DNA of 64,000 bases from Colletotrichum lupini (taxonomy: Eukaryota > Ascomycota > Sordariomycetes > Glomerellales > Glomerellaceae): the NCBI RefSeq assembly GCF_023278565.1, contig NC_064675.1, positions 1,178,001 through 1,242,000 of the forward strand, read 5' to 3'. The notes under the pieces were generated by a model. It was not told the origin of the DNA and ran no database searches. It saw only the letters and a list, made by a program, of their open reading frames with translations. Both the position numbers and the translations under genes were made by a program. Below are positions 24,410 through 37,600 of the stretch, piece by piece (position 1 is the first letter of the stretch; every line of letters begins with the position of its first letter).

Positions 24410-27400
24410 CTACTCCTTCTTGACCTTCTTGTTCTTAGGCATGCGCACCAGCCAGTACACAGCCAAGGCCACGACAATGTTGAAGATGCAGTACGCCCAC
24501 ATCAACCCAAAGTTCCTCCACCGGTGATCAAAGTCTACATTGATCCCCTTCAAAAAGGTATTAGTGTCCGACATGGCGCAGTACTGGCACTCGGTCGAAT
24601 TGCCGGCATCCGGGTTCGAAAGATAGCCACCGGCAGCGGAGATGTAGTCGGCCATGTACTGCCCGCACGTCTGGCCGCTCGGTGCCGCAAAGGAGACGAA
24701 CTCGTTGGAGGCGCAGTGCACCGCTGCGTTGGCGAGCGAGGTGCCTAGGAAGCCTTCCACCACGTAGGTGAAGGGGTTGACACGGTACATGAAGATCCAG
24801 AAGCCTGGGAGGTCTTTTGGTCCGGCGAGAATTCTGATGAATGAGGTAATTAGCTATCTTTCATATGGGGGGCTAATTAGAAGACTGGACTCACCCGCAG
24901 AAAGCGAACATCATAATGGCGAAGAGGTTGACGATGCCGCCAGCTACTTCAGCGTTGGGCAGGCCTGCAATCATCATATGGGCGAAAGATCCGGTGAAGA
25001 TGAAGAACACCCAGACTTGGAGGAACATGGTGATGCCGCGGGAGTCGACGGCGTCGGTTGCGTAGGCGTTGCGGTAAAGGCCGATGGGGAAGTACCAGCA
25101 CACGAAGCAGAAGACGGAGGCAAGCTGAAAGATGGTTAATTGACTGTTGGCTGAAACTAAGGTCATGGGAAAGCTTACCGAGTTCCACGCCATTTCCACA
25201 AGAATGTTGGCAAACATGAAGGCCTTCCACGAGTACGCCTTTGAGGGTCTTTCGCGCGCCTCGTACATGGTTCGCTGCGACACAAAGATGGGAAGAATCT
25301 GCTCGACGACCTGGCTGAATACCGTTAGGAAGATGAAGACACCAAACATTTGGTTTTGCAAGCCACGCTGCGTGTTTTCAGCGTTGAGGAATGAGAGACC
25401 GATGAACAGAGCCTAAGAAGGTGGGTTAGTCGGAGACTTAAGTGTAAAGATCCGAAGGGGTTTACTCACAGCACCAAAAGACAGAACACCCTTCGAGTAG
25501 ATGTAGGCAGGGCTTCTCCAGTATTGCTGGAAAATACGCTTTGTGACCTCAACAAACTGCGTACCAAAGCCGGCAGCAAACTCCTTGTGCGTGGATTGGC
25601 CTTGACCGTTGGTCAGGGCAGGTCGCGCAGAACCATCAGAGCAGAGTCGGGCCAACTCATCCTGAACAGCCTGGTACTCGGGTGTTTGGCGCCAGACGGC
25701 GGGCCAGTCAATGTCGGTGTGGGCACCGGGCGCGGCTCCGATGACCTCAAGCATATACTCTGCGGGATTCGCACCAGGCGGACATTCCGGCCCACCGTTG
25801 CGGACAAAGTAATCGACCAAGGTCTGTGAATTCTTGCCAATCTCTCCAAAGTAGACCGTACGACCGCCGCGGGCGAGAAGAAGTAGTCTGTCGAAGCGCT
25901 GGAACAGCATCGCTGAGGGCTGGTGGATGGTACACAAGATAGCCTGGCCGCTCTTGGTGAGCTTCTCCATGAGGTTGCAAATCGACCACGAAGTCTGGCT
26001 GTCGAGTCCGGAAGTAGGCTCGTCGAGGAACAAGAGGAGTTGCGGGCGGGCGGCGAGCTCGACGCCAATAGTAAGACGCTTTCTCTGCTCGACGTTAAGG
26101 CCTTCGCCGGGTACGCCGATGACGGCGTCGGAGTACTCTTCCATACCGAGGAGACTGATGACGGTATCGACGTACTCGAGCTTTTCTTTGCGGGAGTAGG
26201 TGTCTGGCTGGCGAAGGAGGGCACTGAAGTTGAGGGCCTCGCGGACGGTGGATGTGTGGAGGTGTAGATCTTGCTGTGTGACGTAGCCCGTTTTGCGCTG
26301 GAAGGAGTCATCGCGGGGTTGACCGTTGACGAGCATGTCACCGGAGATGACGCCCATTGTTACGCGAGTGGCGAGAACGTCGAGCAACGTCGTCTTGCCG
26401 GCTCCAGAAACGCCCTGCCGATGATGTTAGCCGCTGTCTTGTTGAAAGTTGGAATCATCTGCTATTGCAAAAGACTTACCATGAGTGCAGTCAGAGTTCC
26501 AGGCTTAACCCAACCGTCAACATGGTCCAGAATCCGTCGAGGCTCGCCCTTGATCTTGATATCATAGCAAACATCCTTCCAGTGGAAGACTGAGGTCTGC
26601 TTCTCCATGCCGGCAACGCCCTCAGAGTCATCCTCGCTTCTCTGCTGCGCACCAGCGGCGGGGGCACCAGTCTCGACATCGACGGCGCCTTGCTTGCGGC
26701 GCTTGCTCATAGCCTTACGGCTGAAGACCAAGACCTCACCCTTGGAACGCTCGGAAGCGATGTACTCGGTAGCGAAAAGATGCAGACCCATGAAGAGGAT
26801 CATGTAAGCAATCATGACTCCAAAATTTCTCCACCGATGGGAGTTCTCGAAGCTGTACGAGGTGCTGAGATAGGCTGTGCCGCTGACCATGTCCTGGCCT
26901 GGGACAGAGCCCGCCGTGGAACAGACGCGTTCGTTGGCAGCGACGGAGTCATAGCCGGGGCCCATGGGTACGAAATTTGAGCAGCGGAAGTCGCGGCCAA
27001 TGAACTCGTTGAGCATAACGCTTTCGAGACCGTAGTAGACAGGATTCAGCCATCTGACCCAACCCAACCAATCTTGCATGTACTGAGGCGGGATAGCGAA
27101 ACCGGTGTACAGAGCGATGAGGAGCAGGATGATTGACGCCGGTGCCAGAGCCTGAGCAACTGACTTTGTGACGGAGCCGATGAGACGGAACATCATCGAC
27201 ATGGTCAGGGTCATCGAGAAGGAGATGAGCAGGAAGAAGAAGAAGGCGCCCGGCTCGCGGCGGAGATTGCCCATGAAATACAAGATAGTATTCATCAGGA
27301 CGGCATTGACAATCTTATAGGGCAAGTCGACGACCATGGCTGAAAGCGCCTCAGCACTGGGGTGGTATAAGGCATACCGGGCGTGTTTCTCGACAATCTT

Positions 27401-29173
27401 GCGCTTGGCGTACAACGTCATGATTTCCAGGATGCTGCCAAAGGCATTGATGATGACCGTGAAGAAGAGCAGGATACCTCGGCGGAAGAAGCTAGACGTA
27501 TTGGTGGGCAGATTGTAGAACAGACTGCTAATGATCAAGGCCTCAAAGATGTTGGTGATTAGCATCGTGAGGGTGATGCTGGGGTCGCCCTTGAGCATCA
27601 CCCAGCTTCGCCACAGCGTGAGGCGCATCTGCTCCATATACGAAAGAGTAAAGGGCGAGTTCTGGCGCTGAGACTTGGACTGGTCGATGCGGCGGGACTC
27701 GAGGAACTTTTGGTAGTGCTCGCCGCCAAAGGGGTGGCGCTGGAGGTAGTCTTCGACGTCCTCAAGGAGGCGGGCGCGCTGCTGGCTGGCCTTCCAGGCG
27801 CAGGCAAATTCGTCGGGGCTGCGCGGCGTCTTGCTCTCCCAGCCAGGGCGGATGACGCGCTCCTGGTGGCTGGTCATGGAGGTGAGGAAGTCGGCTGTCG
27901 TTTGTTGCTCTGGGCAGATGAAGCCTAGGCCCTCGAAATAAGCTCGGGCTTCGGTAGTTTTGCCAAAGTAGATTTGACGGCCTTCGAACAGAACGACAAC
28001 TTTGTCAAAGACCTTGTTTTCTTGTCAGTTGGGTTTCTGGGTGTAACAAAATCAGAATCAATGACTTACATCATAGGCATCCTGGGAAGCCTGATAGATG
28101 GCAACGCATGAAGTGCAGCCCATGGTATCCGCTTGGGTTCTCAAAGTGCGGCAGAACTCGAGGGCGTTGGCACTGTCGAGGCCTCTGGTACTGTTATCCC
28201 AGCACTGCAGCGGCGAATAACTCAAAGCAGCCTCAGCGATGGTAACACGCTTACGCTCACCACCCGACACGCCACGAACGAAGTCATCACCAACACGGGT
28301 GTTCTTCGTATGCGAGATACCAAACATAGCCATCGTAACATCACGGAGATGTTCGGCGTATTCGCGTCTGGTAATGCCCTCGGGGATGTTCTTGGGGCAT
28401 CTGGCACGAGCTGCGAAGTACAAGGTGTCTCCAACTGTCAAGTGGGCGAAATGCTCATCAACCTCGGCGGTGTAAATGGCCTCGCCCCTGAAGGCAGTGC
28501 GCATATCCTTGGGCTGGATGCCTTGGTAGTTGATAGTCGCGTCGTCACTAATGTAGAATCCGTGCGTGTCACCGGCGATCGTCTTCAGCAGAGTCGAGCA
28601 GCCGGATCCGGGAGGACCGAGGACGGCTAGCATCTCGCCGCTGTGAACGACACCCTCGAGATCGTGGAGGATATCGATCCGTTGCTCCTTGGCTCCAGTG
28701 AGTTTTTTGATCAAGCTCGCCGCCTCGAGGAAAACGTTGCCGACGCTCTTCTGGTAGTCGGTGGATGTTCCATAGCCAAAGACATTAAGGTTCTTGAAGG
28801 CGATGCCCGTTGTCTTTGGAGGGTTACCCTCCGAGGTGTCGGTGCGGATGTTGTAGAATGCCTTTGCCCACTTTCTTGCGTTGAAGTCTGGACTGCTGGG
28901 GTTCAAGGGACCTTCGGCGGGGACTGGGAAGAGAGAACCGGGGGCAGCGTTGGACTGCGTCGTGTATCTGCGAGCGAGTTGCAGAACCTCATCGTTCATT
29001 CGCGTTTCCTGATCCGCAGCATCTTCATGCTTCGTCCATTCTTTCTCGGTGGTTGTGCCAGCTGAATAAGATCCAGAGCTTGGCGGGAGAACCTTCTTCT
29101 CGTTTGTCGATGGAGGTGGTAGAGTACCACTATCCGTGTCGCTGTCAGACCGCATTGTCGCTTTGACGGTCAC
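24410..29173 (-). CDS. PDR-type (ABCG) ABC transporter, six exons
   Basis: Exons (minus strand) are 29173-28070, 28012-26480, 26414-25470, 25412-25179, 25124-24895 and 24833-24410. The five introns are 54-65 bp, all GT-AG, and phases fit to give 1489 aa, the usual length for fungal full-size PDR pumps. Order is NBD1-TMD1-NBD2-TMD2. NBD1 has Walker [12 protein letters not shown] (from residue 186), signature [10 protein letters not shown] (302) and the fungal Walker B variant WDNSTRGLD (325). NBD2 has Walker [12 protein letters not shown] (880), a degenerate signature [10 protein letters not shown], and Walker [15 protein letters not shown]. Such pumps export azoles, plant defence compounds or the cell's own metabolites at the plasma membrane. 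The gene is divergent from a Zn2Cys6 regulator across 943 bp. Start could also be the second Met (29155). Confidence 0.92.
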
Positions 29174-30116
29174 TCAGACCAGACGACGAGAATAACCCAA
29201 AAGTAGTCAAGTGTGAGGCAGTGATAATTTGTGTAAGTGAGAAATATTAAGAAAGATTGATTCTAAGATATGGGATGAGTTGATTGAAACTGAAGTTGGA
29301 AAATATCATGCCATCTCAACTTCGAGACACCAATTATATGTATGCATCCCCGAGCGTCAAAACATCTGAAAGCCCCATATTGCCAAGTTGCAAAAATCTC
29401 ATCATCACTCATATTTGCGTTAGTTGCTGACGTTCGCTGTTGGTTGGTGGTACCGGACTGGCGGATATTCGTTGGACGAGAGTCCGAAAGTCCGCGGTTA
29501 GGGGTTTTCTTCAGCCCTATGGCGCTCGATTAGGAGGTCCAGGACGTCGTTTCGGACTTTGCCAAGACGTGATTAGGGTCGTCAAGCCTCGATCATCTTT
29601 ATAATCTGATCTACTAGCCACGTCCTCCAAGCTTAAGAAGCTTAAAACAAAGGAGCTTGCCGCGCACTAAGGCGCATAAACCGAGTCCAGCTGGAACCAG
29701 CTGGGAAGAACCTTTGATAGAACTGATTACGAAGAAAAGATGGCCGGAAGAACTGTTGTTGCTGCTCCAGACTGAGTGTCCGGCGATCTCGGGCCCCTCA
29801 GACCGTGGCCCGCGGCCTCCGCGACGCAGCTTTGTGAGGTTTGTGCTGCGCTGCGTCACGCTGGGCACCTAGCAAACCCCTTGCCAAGCAAACCAGACGG
29901 CACCTAATTAGACTTTGTGAGCTAAAACCAATTCTCGACCCCCAAAGAATCGAGATCATGATGCATCATACGGCTCGGGTGGGATCGTCGCGGGCCTGGC
30001 ATGGTGTATTTGTCCTTCAAAGTCCCCCTCTCTCTTTGTAGCACATCTCGCTAGGTACACCACAAAACACATCGAATTCTCCGCTCTCCGAGATCCTTTT
30101 GACGACTTAGGTAATC
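29174..30116. promoter_or_regulatory. Divergent promoter region between ABC transporter and Zn2Cys6 regulator
   Basis: 943 bp shared upstream region. TCCGCGG at 29491-29497 resembles the yeast pleiotropic drug response element (TCCGYGGR) except for its last base. Further CGG/CCG clusters lie at 29450-29500 and 29770-29825. A bidirectional promoter is likely from the arrangement; which protein binds is inference. Confidence 0.4.
29491..29497 (+). promoter_or_regulatory. PDRE-like CGG inverted repeat
   Basis: TCCGCGG, 318 bp upstream of the transporter start, within the divergent region. It matches seven of eight positions of the yeast Pdr1/Pdr3 site. Confidence 0.25.
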
Positions 30117-32529
30117 ATGCCTGACCAGTCCGCCCAGTTGAATCCGCTTTCGGTGAGTACAGCGGAGGTTGTAATAGCTCCATAGTCCGCTCCCTGGTTC
30201 CTGATCCTCTAGACTTGGCTTTCCGGGCAACGGGTCTCTCCCTCTCTCCTATTGTGGTTTTATGGCTGACTTGGGATGCCGAATTTTTGCTTGGGTAGTG
30301 CAAACGATGCAAACACAGAAAGGTCAGTCGTCGCCGTGTTCCCTTGGACCACATTAGATGTGGTCGACTGACGCTTCTCTTCGCGACACCAGGTCCGGTG
30401 TAGTCGTGGCATGCCAACATGCGAAAGATGCAAAACCCACGAGACAGAGTGCGTCTATCCCCAAAGAGTCAAGAGAAAGGTCACTCGGACCTTGACGGAC
30501 CGTCTATCGTAAGTTCCACCCCTCCTCCTCTTCCAAGCCTTCTCTACCCCCTCCCACCAATGAATCTCCACGAGATCTTGTAAAAGAACTGTTGGCTCAA
30601 GACCTAGCCTTGTCGATTCCAGCACGACGGACGACGCCCTGTCGACCATACTAGAAAGGTTACAGCGCGTCGAGAAGCACTGCACCACCCTCCCGAATGG
30701 AAATCAAGATCCGCAATCTCGAGACGCGCCCCCTGCTTCCGTGGCTGCTGATCCGCCCGCTGCCGCCCCGCCGCCCCGACAACGTACTTCAAGCTCCAAC
30801 AGCGCCCCATCCAACCTGTCGTCTCCCGCTCCATCGAGTGCTGCCGGTGGGCAGGCGACTTCGCCGTGGACATCATTCGCCACCCCGAGCGCGATTCCTG
30901 AACTCGATGTCGCGGCCATTCTTAAGGATGCCGTCGATCAAGTGCAACGACTGAGATTGAAGACTGTGTCTGCTGCCGTCGTCACTCAGGACGTCAGGGT
31001 CCCTCCTGAGTTGGCTAAGCAATGGATCAAGAGTAAGTCACCATGTATCACTAAATGCCTCAAGAAGAAAGAGTTCTTCGAGAAACTCTATCGCTTTACG
31101 TCTAACGTCTCTGCTAGACTATTTCACGCACATGCATACGGACATGTTCCTCAGTCTCGTGAACCCAAGACTCATAGAGATGATCCCAGATCTTCTTGGG
31201 TTACCGCATGTCCACCTCGATCCGGCTATTTTGGTTGTGTACTACGGCGTCCTGTACCACGGCTGTGCTCTAGGCTCGACCGTACAGGCAAATGAGGAAG
31301 GACAAACGTACATTCGAATGCTCTACGTGTGCTGTCTTCGAACTCTACCACTTTGGCAACGCGAAGCAACAGGGTCTACGACCGACCTCATCGCCGCTCT
31401 CACCATGGTCAGTATCGCTCTCGCGCCCCGTCTAGCAAATTCATCCTGGACTAACTACGGCTGCTGGACAACAGTGCCGCACGGCAGCTGAGTGCTTTGA
31501 CGAAGAATTGGCTTGGAAGATGTACACCTTCGCATGCGAGTACGCGCAAGCACTCAACCTGCACAACCTGGATGCCTACACCACGGCGATCGGCGGCCAG
31601 GACGAGAGTAAACTCGATGCCGATCGCAAGGGTTTCTGGGAATTGATCCAGATTGATTTCTTCTTCAGGCTACTATTCAACCGCCCGCCGGCCATCACCG
31701 ACAGCATGAATACGTGGAGGGTCAACTTGCCATGGCTATCATCGGGTAGCGCGCCGCCGGACCTCAATGCTGTCCCGACGGTGACGTTTCTCATGGGGTC
31801 AAGGCTTACATTCATTCTGTCGCATTTTTTCCAGGACCTTGAGTCGCCAGATTGCGACGAAGCCACCATTCGACCGAAAGCTGAGGAATACTGTAGAGAG
31901 ATTGGCCAGCTGTTCGATGAGTATCAAATTGTAAGCGTCATCTCCTCACTTTGGTCTTGCTGAGCACTTGCTGATGCCTGAAAAAGGAAGACTGGATTCA
32001 ACGAAGTGTAGCGTCGGCCGCAAAAGCCGACTGCTGGTTGCTGGGCGATGTAGCCATGACCGGGTACACCTACATCATCTTCATTCTGCGCAAACTCGCC
32101 GTCCTCAACTCCAACTCTCCGCGACCCGTGTCCTGCGATGCGGACATTCCCGACTCCCCGCTAGCCGTCGAGGCCTCGCGGGGCATGCTGAGAATCGTGC
32201 GGGCTATCCTGGTGCATAACCCCTATCCTGAAACCATGTGTGTACTGCTGGGCATCTACCGCGCCTACGTCTCGTACGCTTGCCTCTTGAACCACATCCT
32301 TCGGGCCGTTGATGTGAGGAGTCACTACGACGATATTGAGCTGCTGGAGGAGATTGGGGAGGTGATGCTCAAGGGGTCTAGGGACGATCGGGACTTTATG
32401 CCGTTATTGAGGGCTATACAGAGTCTCGGCATGGAGGTCAAGAGGAGGCTAAATGACGTTGCGGCGACGGGGTCTGTCGCGACTGCTTTGACTCCGGTGA
32501 TGAGCATAGGAGTAGGAGCTGGTTTTTGA
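30117..32529 (+). CDS. Zn2Cys6 fungal transcription factor, seven exons
   Basis: Exons are 30117-30152, 30299-30322, 30393-30508, 30623-31032, 31118-31407, 31475-31930 and 31987-32529, all GT-AG with consistent phase, giving 624 aa. The zinc cluster is split across exons 2 and 3: Cys13, 16, 23, 30, 33 and 40, spacing C-x2-C-x6-C-x6-C-x2-C-x6-C. A coiled-coil linker (LSTILERLQRVEKH) follows, then a Pro/Ser-rich stretch, then a Fungal_trans-type middle domain (YFTHMHTDMFLSLVNP; ECFDEELAWKMY; FWELIQIDFFFRLLFNRP). Such proteins bind CGG triplets and often control the adjacent pathway. It is divergent from the PDR transporter and upstream of a P450, so regulation of one or both is plausible. The first two tiny exons are less certain than the rest. 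Confidence 0.85.
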
Positions 32530-33037
32530 CATGTGACTGAATACATGTCGGTATCTGGATGATGGGGAGTCAAAAAGGAGTGACTGAACTTAATGCCTTG
32601 TCACGATGCCTTTGCTTTTCGACGGATTGGGCAGCTTGCGGCTAGATGATGATTGTATTATAAAAGTACGTAATACTTTGCGAGGAACCGTATGTATGAG
32701 AATACCAATGTTGGAAGATTCTGGGCGATCTCATTGCTCGTGAGCTGTCTAATTCCCTGGCTGGTAGCAACGATAGATCACAGCAAAATCGGAAGACTTT
32801 AGAGATACACTTTGATGGAATAGACCCCACAGGATGTGGCTCAAATGCTTCTGTTCTTATCATTTGGTCCCTTCACAAATATCAGAGGATCCCGATTTGT
32901 AATGATCAGTGCCCAGGATGAAGTTGTCTCACACTTCAACGAACAAGGCCCATGTACATGTATCCTTTGTGAAGAATTAGGTATTGACGTACTCAATCAC
33001 GCTTAACATTAAACATCCCATTAGCCTTCGTCTAAAT
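32530..33037. other. Intergenic, convergent 3' ends
   Basis: 508 bp between the regulator and the P450, which converge. No frame or repeat of note; terminators cannot be defined by eye. Confidence 0.5.
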
Positions 33038-34621
33038 CTATGACAACAACGGATCTTCTTTCAGTGTATCTTCGAACACGCTCTCCAGCAAGTCGACTCG
33101 TTGTTGACTTCTTGGCTGTAGGTCGAAATCAAACTCCTTTGGTTGCACATTGAAACCGGCGGCAAAGTCATACACTGGCGGTATAACCGCTTTGCCGTTA
33201 CCGTCCCTAGCCCGAGAAATGTTACAAGCCCAAGCAAGCAGCGCGATCTTGAGGTTGAGACTCCGCTCAGCAATATTGATCCCTTGGCATATCCGGCGGC
33301 CGTGTCCGAACGCCGTGAACTGCTGCAAGTTGGGATAGACTGTGAGAGGTTCTCTATATGTCGGATACTTGGGATTCAGCCAGCGGTCCGGGTTGAAGAG
33401 CTCAGGCTCTGGGTAGGTCTCCGGGTCGCGTTGGATAGCCCACTGCACCGCATGCACCACGGTCCCCTTCTTCAAGTAATATCCGTTGTACGTATCGTCT
33501 TCCGTCAGCCGATGAGGGAAACCGCCGGCCGTGATCGGGTAGTACCGCAGCGTCTCCTTCACGCACGCCCTGACAAGCGGAAGCTGTGGCATGTCTTCGA
33601 AAGTAGGTAACCTGTCGGGTCCAACAACAGAGTCGACCTCGGCCTGAAGCTTCTCAAACCACCCAGGGTTCCTGACAACGCAGAGAATAAACGACGCAAG
33701 AGCCGACCCAGAAGTCGTTCCCGCAGCCTGAAATACAGATCCCAGCATCCAATTCGCCTCCCGCCGCGTGAGCCCCCACTGGTCTTGCGTTTCGAGCCAC
33801 GTCCGCGCCCAAGACGGCGACTTGCTCCGGTCGATCAACTCTTGAAAGAAGTCCTCGTCGCGGCGCCTCCGTGCTCGGAGGTATTTCTTCCACGGCGCCA
33901 TCCACTCTGGCAGATACTTTAGCGACGGGAAGATATCGACGAGATACGCCCCGGGCGAGCCCACGCGCTCCAGCTCGTGGACGATGTCGAGCAGCATCCG
34001 CACCTCACGGTCATGGCCGGTTTCCGCGCGCAGGCCGTAGATGATGCGCATGCCCAGCCCGACGCTGAACCGCTCAAAGAGGGCCTCGTAGTCGCGCGGC
34101 TTGCGGATCAGGTCGCGGAGTAATCTGACCGCCTCGATGCGCTGCTCCGTCTCGTACTGTGGCGCCACCGGCGACATTGTGACCTGGTGCAGAAACCTCC
34201 GGTAGTTTCTCCATTTCTCGTCATAGGGAAGCAGCAGGAGCATGTGATCATCCGTCAGGAAGTGCGACGATGCCGGCGCATAGTGCCGATCGCTGTAGAT
34301 GTTGCCCCGCTGGCGGAGGAGCTCGTTGGCGGCGGCCTCGGTGCCGAGGAGGACGTGCTCCTGGCCGCCCGGGAGAGCGAGGCGGACGACGGGGCCGTGC
34401 TCTTTGATGAGCTCGTGGAAGGCCAGCCAGGAGTGTACCGGCGGGATCGAGAGGAGATTGCCGATGAGGGGTTTGGGTTTGGGACCTGGCGGGAGGGTTG
34501 TCCCCGGCGGATGGGTCGGCTTCTTCGGGCGCAGCACGGCGAAGAGGATCGCGAAGAGGATCGCGGCCCCGGCTGTCAGGTATGGGTCGACGAACCCTTG
34601 GAGCAGAGACATGATCACCAA
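33038..34621 (-). CDS. Cytochrome P450 monooxygenase
   Basis: 527 aa, single exon. An N-terminal membrane anchor (LTAGAAILFAILFAVL) is followed by the Pro-rich hinge PPGPKPKPLIGN. The I-helix oxygen-binding motif is AAGTTSG, ExxR is KETLR (Glu356, Arg359), the PERF-like region is FNPDRW, and the heme loop is FGHGRRICQG with Cys445 as iron ligand, so the enzyme is complete. It is an ER-bound haem monooxygenase dependent on CPR. The overall pattern resembles fungal secondary-metabolism and xenobiotic P450s of the O-methylsterigmatocystin-oxidoreductase-like group; the substrate cannot be told. Start may be Met1 (34621) or Met4. Proximity to an efflux pump and a zinc-cluster regulator suggests a detoxification or small-metabolite role. 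Confidence 0.92.
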   Translation of the reverse strand: MVIMSLLQGFVDPYLTAGAAILFAILFAVLRPKKPTHPPGTTLPPGPKPKPLIGNLLSIPPVHSWLAFHELIKEHGPVVRLALPGGQEHVLLGTEAAANELLRQRGNIYSDRHYAPASSHFLTDDHMLLLLPYDEKWRNYRRFLHQVTMSPVAPQYETEQRIEAVRLLRDLIRKPRDYEALFERFSVGLGMRIIYGLRAETGHDREVRMLLDIVHELERVGSPGAYLVDIFPSLKYLPEWMAPWKKYLRARRRRDEDFFQELIDRSKSPSWARTWLETQDQWGLTRREANWMLGSVFQAAGTTSGSALASFILCVVRNPGWFEKLQAEVDSVVGPDRLPTFEDMPQLPLVRACVKETLRYYPITAGGFPHRLTEDDTYNGYYLKKGTVVHAVQWAIQRDPETYPEPELFNPDRWLNPKYPTYREPLTVYPNLQQFTAFGHGRRICQGINIAERSLNLKIALLAWACNISRARDGNGKAVIPPVYDFAAGFNVQPKEFDFDLQPRSQQRVDLLESVFEDTLKEDPLLS

Positions 34622-37600
34622 ACTATGCTATGCTGGATGTCCGCGATGTTGCAGCAGTCGGGTTGTGCATGTCTCGGTGGTCCGAAGACTTCCCGGGCGA
34701 GGTGACGGTGATCATGATCTGAGGCCCCGACAACTTCTTCAAGCTTTCGCGTTTCTTTGTCTCGTGAAATAACCCCGCAATGATAGCAGCCGTCATATCG
34801 GCCAACCCCCCACTAGTTTCCGCGGTATGCCAATGGGAGAGAGCTTTTTGCAATCTAGCAGCCCGAGGACATGGTGCTGTAATATCTTTAGCGTACGCGA
34901 GTCATGCTCACCTTGCCCTTACCGGCACTAGGCTCGGCTCCTTTGTTCGCTAGAGGCCATCTACCGGCCGTTGCTGGGATTGTCTGTGGTCCGAAGCCTC
35001 GGCCGTACAAAGTGCCTCTTTGTTGTGTTCGTGGAGAGAAATCCAATGCCGGATTCGGCTTGCGACTCTGGAGATCATGGCAGCTGTAAGCTGCGGAATG
35101 TTCTTCGAAGAATCTGTGCGCCAAGGTGGCACAGCAGCAAGTGCCGGCATGTAAACGAACGGCGGGGAGCAGTTGACTCAAATGGTCTGATGTGATTCAG
35201 CGGAACCTGGGCGCATACGGATACAGCTGCGCGAATTCTTCCTCCCCGCTTCCGTACCTCATAACCATTGCGTCGGGTTTGTGGGTTGTGTGATTTCTAA
35301 CTCCCCTTACCCGTGTCCCGCCTGCGTATGGATAACTCGGCGACCGGATGATACGGAGCCTAGTCGCAATCGTGCTGCACGCCGGGGCCGGCGCCGAAGT
35401 CAACATGCCGCCATACCTGCGTGAGCTCCCAGAGGCTGTGCTGGATGTCATTAGTCCATATAACAAGATTTGCCCTGAGTGTGTTCGTCAAACACATTTC
35501 ATCTACGTAGACTTTCGATGCCCTGAGTCGCACTGCTACCAACCTGTTCTAAGATTGCTAGGACCTCGCGCGTTGATTGAATGGCGATGGTTGACGGCAT
35601 CCCACAAAGTCACCGACCAACATCCCACCGGCCGTTCATATCCTGAGATCACGATCCGAGTCATTATAGCGTGCTTTTCTACGACGACGGAATTGCCGTC
35701 GCTCGATCGATCCCTTTCTGCCCAGTGCCACGTATCTGACTCGGATTGTTGTGTTACTCTGCCACTTCATAGTTTCCCTCGCGATCTTTCCACTTTGGCG
35801 ATCACCATGCTCCGGACTGACCGGTGTCTCGTGCATCATCAGTCGTTTAGTACCACAACATGAATCTAGACTGTAAGCTATCTGATTTGGGGTCCTTGGG
35901 GACACTTCAGCGTCGAAACTGTTCCCCCGGTCACAGCCATGGATCAGCATCTGATGAGTGCCAAAGGAAAGATTCACGTTAAGCAGCCTTCGGCCCAATT
36001 TCAATGCGTTTCTTAAATTATGCAAATAAAGGTCCAAGGCGAGAAGCTTTATCTCCACGCTATATTAGATTTCACCTGTAGACTTATACAGTAAATAGGG
36101 TATTGAACATAATATACCAAGTAAGGTAGGCTGTAAACATGGAGGGAAGCTGCCATTGAATGCCAAAGGAAATTCAACCGTGAAGAGTATAGAAATGTCA
36201 GCCATGAAAGCTACCAATACTTGTTATGGGATTCTTTCTAGAAAGTCATTGGCTTCTCTCCAAAATTTGACATGAAGAGTAGAATGGCACACGTGGTTAA
36301 GTACTAAAAGTCGATTGTTTGGTCCAATCCAACATAACGTCGAGCATAAGTCTGAATACCCGTGCATGCTTGCATGTGGTGTATTCATGACTTACGACTC
36401 GAACTTTTCGCAAGACTACATTGAGAGGAAATGGGATCTAAACAATGCTCAGGGCCCAAAAACTATAGGAATAGGGCGGTTTTGCATTCGGCCTTGTTGG
36501 CTAAGAAAGGTTATGTTTTTGCGCGGAGCGTTCTGCGTCCGGCCTCTTTCAAGAACGAGCCAAGTTCTAATGAAATGGCATTGTACGTTGCAACTATCGT
36601 TGTCAAGTTATTATTTCCCCTTCGTCCATGTACAAGTTTCCGTATCCGTACCGTAATGTGGGATTTAGGTTCTAGGGCACTCCGTGACGTGCACGCAAGC
36701 AACGGCGTCGTTTGCCGCCAGGCTGTTTGGGGTCCGCTCTCAACTCAATCGCATTGTCTCATCTCATTACAACTCCGTACCTACGTCAACTAACATCAAG
36801 TTGTCAGAATCGCATTTTGTCAATGAGTGTGGTAGGTGAAGCTCCTCAGTGAGACATGACAACTCGCGCTCCTGCTACAATGTTTTGAGCATGGTCTGAT
36901 GCACTCTTTCCGACTCGAAGTATCGGAAGACAAAAGCGCATAGCTGTTCCGCACCAGTGCTTGAGTACGTTGAACGGACCAATAAAGTTCTGAAAATTTC
37001 CATTTAGTACGTCAATGTAACAGCCATCTTAGATGAAAAGCATAATTGAGAGATGGGCTGAACGGAAACCGAGGTTGGCAAGAACTGCTTCGGGATCGAT
37101 TACTGAAAGCGACAAAATCGGGTAGTGTCAGTGCTCTATGCCAAGGTAGGTTGAGTCTGAGCAATTTGACAGTCTAAACTTTGATCATGTCACCATTGGG
37201 AACCTTGACTCGGGACAGAATCGTAGTACGCAACAACTCAACATCTCTTAAGCTGGCGCCGAAACAAATCGTGATGTGGACTCTGTGGCGGTCGGCCAAC
37301 CTATATTGACTAAAAATCATCTTGTCTATGAGATCTTTCAAAGGTGAGCTGCACAGAGCTTCCAGGGATAGCGCATAGAATCTTCAGGGTCTTCATCCCA
37401 AGCTGACCGGGTTCAGTTAATCCCAGCCCAGACCGGACTGCGCCGGAAACACTCAACCAACTTTGTTCGGATCCAAACTCCGAAGGAAGCTTAGAGACGT
37501 CACCTTGCGGCTGCAGCAGATCTAATGTTCCATCTTTTTACCGTTCACGAACCCCTTTGCAATTTCGCGCCTTAGTAGCCGCCCTGGAGGTTACGGCTCG

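Noticed and set aside
35348..35863. 171-codon plus-strand frame in the 34.6-38.2 kb gap
   Set aside because: No signal peptide, domain or codon bias, and overlapping frames of similar length exist on the other strand.
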